From the NCBI RefSeq assembly GCF_003255815.1, contig NC_037674.1, positions 18,371,116 through 18,435,115 on the forward strand: a DNA stretch of 64,000 nt, given 5' to 3'. The notes beneath the pieces were generated by a model, which saw only the letters and a program-made list of their open reading frames with translations, did no database searches and had not been told where the DNA came from. The translations under genes and the position numbers were made by a program. This document shows, in pieces, positions 1 to 64,000 of this stretch. This DNA comes from Theropithecus gelada (lineage: Eukaryota > Chordata > Mammalia > Primates > Cercopithecidae). Position 1 is the stretch's first letter. Each line of letters opens with the position of its first letter.

Positions 1-292
1 TATTTATTGAAGGCAGAGTCTCACTCTGTCCCCCAGGCTGGAGTGCAATGGTGCAATCTCAGCTCACTGCAACATCTGCCTCCTGGGTTCAAGCGATTCT
101 CATGCCTCAGCCTCCCGAGTAGCTAGGATTACAGGCGCCTGCCACCACGTCCAGCTAATTTTTGTATTTTAGTAGAGACAGGGTTTCATCACATTGGTCA
201 GGCTGGTCTTGAACTCCTGACCTCAGGTGATCCGCCCACCTTGGCCTCCCAAAGTGCTGGGATTACAGGTGTGAGCCACGGCACCTGGCCCC
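1..292 (-). mobile_element. Alu (S-type), cut by the window start
   Basis: Reverse Alu from agtctcactctg to gcacctggcc; the T tail is at the window edge. Confidence 0.95.
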
Positions 293-384
293 AATCAATT
301 TAAATTCTGTAATTCTTTTCATCTTCAACTCAGTTGTCTATATTTAGTGCAACCATAACATTTATTTGAAAAACCCAGACACTT

Positions 385-530
385 TTTTGTTTGTTTTTTT
401 AGAGACATTGTTTTTTTAGAGACAGTGTTCACTCTATTGCCCAGGCTTGCCCTGAACTCCTGGGCTCAAGCAATACTCCTGTCTCAGGCTCCTGAGTACA
501 GGTACACGCTACTCTGTCTGGCTTAAATTT
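385..530 (-). mobile_element. Old Alu monomer (FLAM-like)
   Basis: tattgcccaggcttgccctg and ctcctgggctcaagcaatac with a shortened end; a single diverged arm. Confidence 0.7.
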
Positions 531-1765
531 TATAATTATTTCTATACTCAGCTAAAAATGATCTCTAAGACTAACCTTGCCTCATTAACAATCTTTTCCT
601 CTTTAAATTTCTATAGCACTAATGGTATATTCCATATATCATTATACTTTATGTTATAATGTCTTAAGTTTTATGTTGATAACTAGATTATAGATTACTC
701 ATGACCAAAAGCTATGTTACCTCTTTTAAATTTTCCAGAGTATTTCAGTACCATGCTGGGTAAATAGCAGATGTATAAAAGGTATACAGTGAATTGAAAT
801 AAAGGAAAAATTTTGTGAGATTAACAGTCCAAAAATATGTATTCATATCTTAAACTTCTCGTTTCTTTACTCGAAGATCTTTTCTTATGAGTGACTCCTG
901 CTCCATCTGAGCACAGGGGCTGAATCTGGTCACTAAATCTCTAAAGATGTGCTACAAGTGAAAGCAGCATATGCACATGCACAGTGGGGGTGAAAGGAGT
1001 TCCAGGGTGACAGAAGATGAGAAAAGAAGGCAAATGTATACTGTCTTCATGTTTGTTTTATCCACAGGAAAATGGTACTAGTGTTGGTATTTAAAGCCAA
1101 GAGTCAATTCCTCCACTTGTTTATAGATGTGATTCAAGGGAATAAAACCAGACACCGTATACAATACCAGACAGGCCCTGGGAGGGGATACAAAGAAGAT
1201 AAGCGTGCAGTTCTTATTGGTCAGTTATTCTGGGTGCAAATAAGTGGACACTTATGAGAGAGAATATATTAGGGGAGGCTTCATGGAGGAGGTGGCATTT
1301 AAATTAGTACTTAAGAAAGAGGTAGATTTTGTTAGAGCCATAACTTAAGGGAGATAGGAGGGCTAAAGAAAAGTTTTTTGGGTACTTTCTAAGGACATAA
1401 ATAGGAAGGAAAAAGGATACAGTTCTATGTATATCTTGTTTTATTCCTAAAAAAAAAAAAAAATCAAAAACAAAAGTGGCTTATAGAAATACTGTAAACC
1501 ACCACCTTCTGAAGTTCATATACCAGCAGCTCCATGATGCCTCCTCCACCTTTGCCTTTTGACAGGCATGTGCTAGCTTAAAAAAGATTCTCTCAAGACG
1601 AACTGCGGGCTTCTAATAATCTAAGAGGAAAAGGACAGTCATTCCAAGAAAAAAATATTTGTAGGAAGAACCTGATTTCTGGCAAAGACCTAACAGAAGT
1701 CAGGAACACTGCACTGAGTGAGAATGAAGAAAGCAGACTAGAAAGCATGCTCAACAAACCAACTA

Positions 1766-1936
<171 letters not shown>

Positions 1937-1956
1937 TCAACAAGCCATTGTTATCT

Positions 1957-2243
1957 TTTTTTTTTTTTTTTTTGAGATGGAGTCTCACGCTTTCGCCCAG
2001 GCTGGAGTGCAGTGGCAGCAATCTCGGCTCACTGCTTCTGCCTCCTAGGTTCAAGCAATTCTCCTGCCTCAGCCTCCCAAGTAGCTGGCGCCCGCCACCA
2101 CACCTGGCTAGTTTTTGTATTTTTAGCAGAGATGAAGTTTCCCATGTTGGCCAGGCTGGTCTCAAACACCTGACCTCAAGTGATCTGCCCGCCTCAGACT
2201 CCCAAAGTGCTGGGATTACAGACGTGAGCCACTGTGCCCAGCC
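1957..2243 (-). mobile_element. Alu, first of a four-copy array
   Basis: T19 run, then gagatggagtctcacgcttt to ctgtgcccagcc. Lacks a few bases near gtagctggcgcccgcc. Confidence 0.95.
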
Positions 2244-2294
2244 TTGCCATTCTCTTCAATTCTTTCTGCCCCTTCTTTCTATATTTCCCTTTCT

Positions 2295-2668
2295 TTTTTT
2301 TTTGAGATGGAGTATTGCTCTTGTCACCCAGGCTGGAGTGCAATGGTGATCTCCAGTCACTGCAATCTCCATCTCCCGGGTTCAGGTGATTCTCCTGCCT
2401 CAGCCTCCTCAGTAGCTGGGACTACAGGCACATACCACCATGCCCAGTTAAATTTTTAGTAGAGAGTATTTTTATTTTTTAAATTAATATTTTAAAAATA
2501 TTTTTAAAATAAATTATATTTTTAAAATAAATATTTTAGTATTTTTTAGTAGAGACAGGGCTTCACCACGTTAGCTGGGCTGGTCTCAAACTCCTGAACT
2601 CAGGTGATCAGCCTGCCTTGGTTTCCCAAAGTGCTGAGATTACGTACATACGAGCCACTGTGCGGCTT
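2295..2668 (-). mobile_element. Alu with internal A/T expansion
   Basis: gagatggagtattgctcttg to gccactgtgcggc; longer than usual because of the A/T-rich stretch at 2460-2552. Confidence 0.92.
2460..2552. repeat. A/T-rich expansion inside an Alu
   Basis: Between two copies of agtagaga the Alu contains about 90 bases of degenerate A/T sequence (ttttaaaataaatattt motifs), replacing a few bases of the consensus. Confidence 0.8.
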
Positions 2669-2689
2669 ATGTTCCTCTTTTCTTTTCTT

Positions 2690-2982
2690 TTCAGATAGAG
2701 TCTCGCTCTGTCACCCAGGCTGGAGTGCAGTGGCACGATCTCGGCTCACTGCAACCTCTACCTCCCAGGTTCAAGCGATTCTCCTGCCTCAGTCTCCCAA
2801 GTAGCTGGAATTACAGGCATGTGCCACCACGCCCAGCTAATTTATGTATTTCTTTTTTTTAAATAGAGACAGGGTTTCACACCTTGTTGGCCAGGCTGGT
2901 CTTGAACTCTTGACCTCAGGTGATTCCCCTGCCTTGGCCTCCCAAAGTGCTGGGATTACAGGTGTGAGCCACTGTGCTTGGC
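2690..2982 (-). mobile_element. Alu
   Basis: cagatagagtctcgctctgt to ccactgtgcttggcc, with a ttttc-type tail. Confidence 0.95.
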
Positions 2983-3009
2983 CCTATGTTCCTCTTTCTA
3001 TACTTATCC

Positions 3010-3306
3010 TTTTTGTTTTTTGAGATGGAGTCTACCTCTGTTGCCCAGACTGGAGTGCAATGGCGTGGTCTTGGCTCACTGCAACCTTCGCCTCCAGAGT
3101 CAAGCAATTCTCCTGCCTCAGCCTCTCGAGTAGCTGGGACTACACACGTGTGCCACCATGCCCAGCTAAATTTTTTTTTTGTATTTTTAGTAGAAATGGG
3201 GTTTCACTATGTTGGCCAGGCTGGTCTCAAACTCCTGACCTCGTGATCCACCCGCCTAGGCCTCCCAAAGTGCTGGGATTATAGGTGTGAGCCACTGCGC
3301 CTGGCC
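3010..3306 (-). mobile_element. Alu, last of the four-copy array
   Basis: tttttgagatggagtctacc to cactgcgcctggcc. Confidence 0.95.
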
Positions 3307-3751
3307 TTATATTTAGCTTTTTATATTTATCATTTTGCCCCTTTTCTTCTCCCTTTCTTTCTTCTCTTTCTTTGTTGTGTCTAATTATTTTTCCTTCTCT
3401 TTTTCATTTATTTTTTAAAGACTATATCAACCAAGGTCTTACTAGAAAAACAGAAACCATTCTAAGTATTTAAACAAGAGAGAATTTAACAGGAGTTGGT
3501 AATAAAAGTGACAGAAGGGCTAAGAAGTCAACCATGAGACAAAAAGGCAAGGCAAACTAAAGATCACCACTACCCTAGGCTGGAGGAACAAAAAGAAACA
3601 GCAGTATCATGGAGCCCAGAGGCTAGGGACACCAGTGGATGCTGGAATTGCAGTAGGCTTGTCTGGTGGGAATTGGAGCCAGACAAGAGCTGCAGTCACC
3701 GCCAGAGATGCCCCACAAGACAGAGAGAGGTAGCCTGAACTGGGGCCACTC

Positions 3752-4048
3752 TCTTTTTTTTTTTTGGAGACGGAGTCTTGCTCTATCACCCAGGCTGGAG
3801 TGCAGTGGTGAGATCTCAGCTCACTGCAACCTCCGCCTCCTGGGTTCAAGCGATTCTCCTGCCTCAGCCTCCCGAGTAGCTGGGATTACAGGTACCTGCC
3901 ACCACGCCTGGCTAATTTTTGTAGTTTTAGTAGAGACAGGGTTTCACCACATTAGCCAGGCTGGTCTCAAACTCCTGACCTCAGGTGATCCACCTGCCTT
4001 GAAATCCCAAAGTGCTGGGATTACATGCATGAGCCACTGCGCCTGGCC
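3752..4048 (-). mobile_element. Alu (S-type)
   Basis: ggagacggagtcttgctcta to cactgcgcctggcc. Confidence 0.95.
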
Positions 4049-5181
4049 AACACTGGGGCTTCCCTTTCTCCTGGCCACCAAAAACTTGCCAGTGCCTCCC
4101 CTCCCACTGGCTGAACCCATGTAGAAGCCAGCTGACAAGGTAGAATGGGAAATTCCCAGGGTCATTTTCCTGCAACATAGGGCAGAGGATGAGAAAAGAC
4201 TTTCAGACAAGGAGGGTCTGGAAAGATACAGAGGGCAAGGACTTCCTGTTCCAATGTGTGATTTTTTAATACTTGACTAAACTAGAATAGCAATTAAAAC
4301 TTATGTACTCCAAGAATATAAAAGTAAAATTAGTTCAACCTTGTACTTAACACAAAGCGTGATGCTGATTTTCTTAATTCATTTTGATCACACTAGAGAT
4401 CAGAATATCCCAAGAGAAAAGAGGAAGCAAAGAAAAGAACCCAACACAGAGAACCACTGCACAAGAAGGGTGGTAGGAGACAGAAGCCAACATTCACACA
4501 ATACTGACTTGGGCATTAAAAAAAAGATAATGATTAAAGAAAAAGGTAGAAAGTAAGGAGAATAAAGGAAATGATGGGCAAGAAAAGTCATACAGTGAGA
4601 GCTGATTATAAGAATGATGGAAAATGGTGCAGGCAAAGATAGGGTAAGGAGATTGGAGGTTAGGAGCATTGATAATGAACAAGAGGGCCAGTAACTAATG
4701 GGGTAGAAAGCTTTTCCGAAAGAGGGACACATTTCTCTCTTGGAAGTTTAACTGAAGTATTTTTTTTGATCTACCAAATGACCTTCCTTCTTTTCTCAGT
4801 CACTCTCCTGATACATGTGCTACCATGTGAGATGTGCTCCTATTTTGGATACAGCTCCAATTTGGGTTCTTTTGATACTAATTGTGACTTTATGCCTGCT
4901 AGCAAAATCCCCATCCCCCACCCCCAATTTAAAACAGATGAGACACCAGCTGCGGGGAAAGCAAATAAAACGAATGACAGTTATAGTGGAGTCAGCAGAA
5001 ATTCCAACGCCTATGGCTGTTGATCTTATCCCCACTTCTTAAGTGTATAACTTAGGAATCTCCTATACTTTTGCCACCCCTTTAATCAATGCTAATCAAA
5101 CTAAAAGCTTTGCAAGTAATTGTAATTTTAAAATTTCAAATTGTATAATAACCCAACGACGACATTTTACCCCCATAGTAC

Positions 5182-63069
<57,888 letters not shown>

Positions 63070-64000
63070 CTATAAAAAAAATCTGTCATTAAATATACTG
63101 CTTTGCAAGCATGAAACAAATGAAATACTTTAAAGCAGTCAGGAAAGACCCAACCACCTATTAAAATATTTTATATACTGAAGCATGTATTCAAAATGCC
63201 TCTTTGTCCTAGAAACAAAATGGTGTTCTAGAGAAAACTAAAGCAAAATAGATGAGGAATATCCCTGGTCAAAAACTTAGTCTTCATTATTTTCTACTGA
63301 AAATATTTACTCAGTACCTATTATGTACGGGGTACTGTGCTATGGGCTGTAAAGTATTTACTTTATAAGGACAAAGCCAGACATTACCTTAACTAAGTGA
63401 TCAAACTTAACATAATCCTTCATAGGACAAAAGGACGTATGTGCCAAATAATGAGATGTAATATATCACTTACATAGCATTCTTGCCAAAAACTGTTTAA
63501 GTTGAATCTATTTGGTACTCTATAGAAATGCTGATGTTATGAAAGAAAAAGATGCAAAAGAATTATCTTCTAAATTAAAGGAGACTATTGGCTGGGCGAG
63601 GTGGCTCATGCCTGTAATCCCAGGATGTTGGGAGGCCAAGGTGGGTGGATCATTTGAGGTCACGAGTTTGAGACTAGCCTGGACAACATGGTGAAACCCC
63701 GTCTCTACTAAAAATACAAAAATTAGCCAAGCATGGTGGCATGTGCCTGTAGTCCCAGCTACTCAGGAGGCTGGGGCAGGAGAATCACTTGAACCTAGAA
63801 GGTGGAGGCTGCAGTGAGCTGAGATCGTGCAACTACATTCCAGCCTGGACAACAGAGTGAGGCTCCGTTTCAAAAAAAAAAAAAAAAAACTAAAGAAACA
63901 TGACAATCAAATGAGGGTGGGATGATGAAGTCCATGATGCTTGATTGAATCCTCTTCCCAAGACAGCTATTAAGGACATATGTAGTATAATCAGGAAAAT
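63070..64000 (-). other. UBR1: UBR1 intron (partial, upstream window edge)
   Basis: AT-rich sequence with one Alu (63591-63889). No further exon is visible before the edge. Confidence 0.8.
63591..63889 (+). mobile_element. Alu
   Basis: ggctgggcgaggtggctcat to gtgaggctccgtttc plus A-tail. Confidence 0.95.

Overview
This window is intronic and exonic DNA from a primate nuclear genome. It carries 64 Alu-type elements that I count, plus L1, L2, MIR, MER and one LTR fragment. At least four young AluY copies (9035, 17058, 28682, 57782) carry GGCTCAAGCC near the head instead of GGCTCACGCC. I associate that variant with Old World monkey AluYR-type lineages, so I infer a cercopithecoid (macaque-like) source rather than human.

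One gene explains all the real coding sequence: UBR1, the N-recognin E3 ubiquitin ligase, transcribed on the minus strand. Nineteen internal exons can be placed base by base from 63069 down to 5182. They join into one open frame of 2165 nt (721 codons plus 2 nt), and all have GT donors and AG acceptors. Counting back from the human C-terminus as I remember it, they correspond to about residues 846-1566 of 1749. This covers the segment before the RING, a charged helix next to the RING, the whole RING-H2 (Cys1098 to Cys1200) and most of the C-terminal autoinhibitory region. The first 23 or so exons lie above 64000 and the last few below position 1. No promoter, 5' UTR, 3' UTR or CpG island of the gene is in the window.

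Layout, left to right on the plus strand: 1-5181 is an intron with a four-Alu array. At 5182-7589 are two exons and a polyadenylated retrocopy (6902-7270). 7590-12265 holds old Alus and a 5'-inverted (twin-primed) L1. 12266-19603 holds an old L1MB-like L1 broken by Alus, then two exons. 19604-31406 holds five exons, nested Alus and a GC-rich inserted block (28001-28641). 31407-43977 is mostly ancient L1/L2, with one exon at 39519 and a full-length MER1A. 43978-47118 holds the three RING exons. 47119-52991 holds a retroviral LTR that splits a MIR. 52992-63069 holds the last six exons among Alu, L2, MER2 and L1 remnants.

I found no CRISPR array, bacterial operon, tRNA, rRNA or second intact protein gene. 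I see no undescribed biological system here. The most notable structures are retrotransposition products and local duplications inside the introns. Short open frames across the window are almost all antisense or sense translations of Alu and L1.
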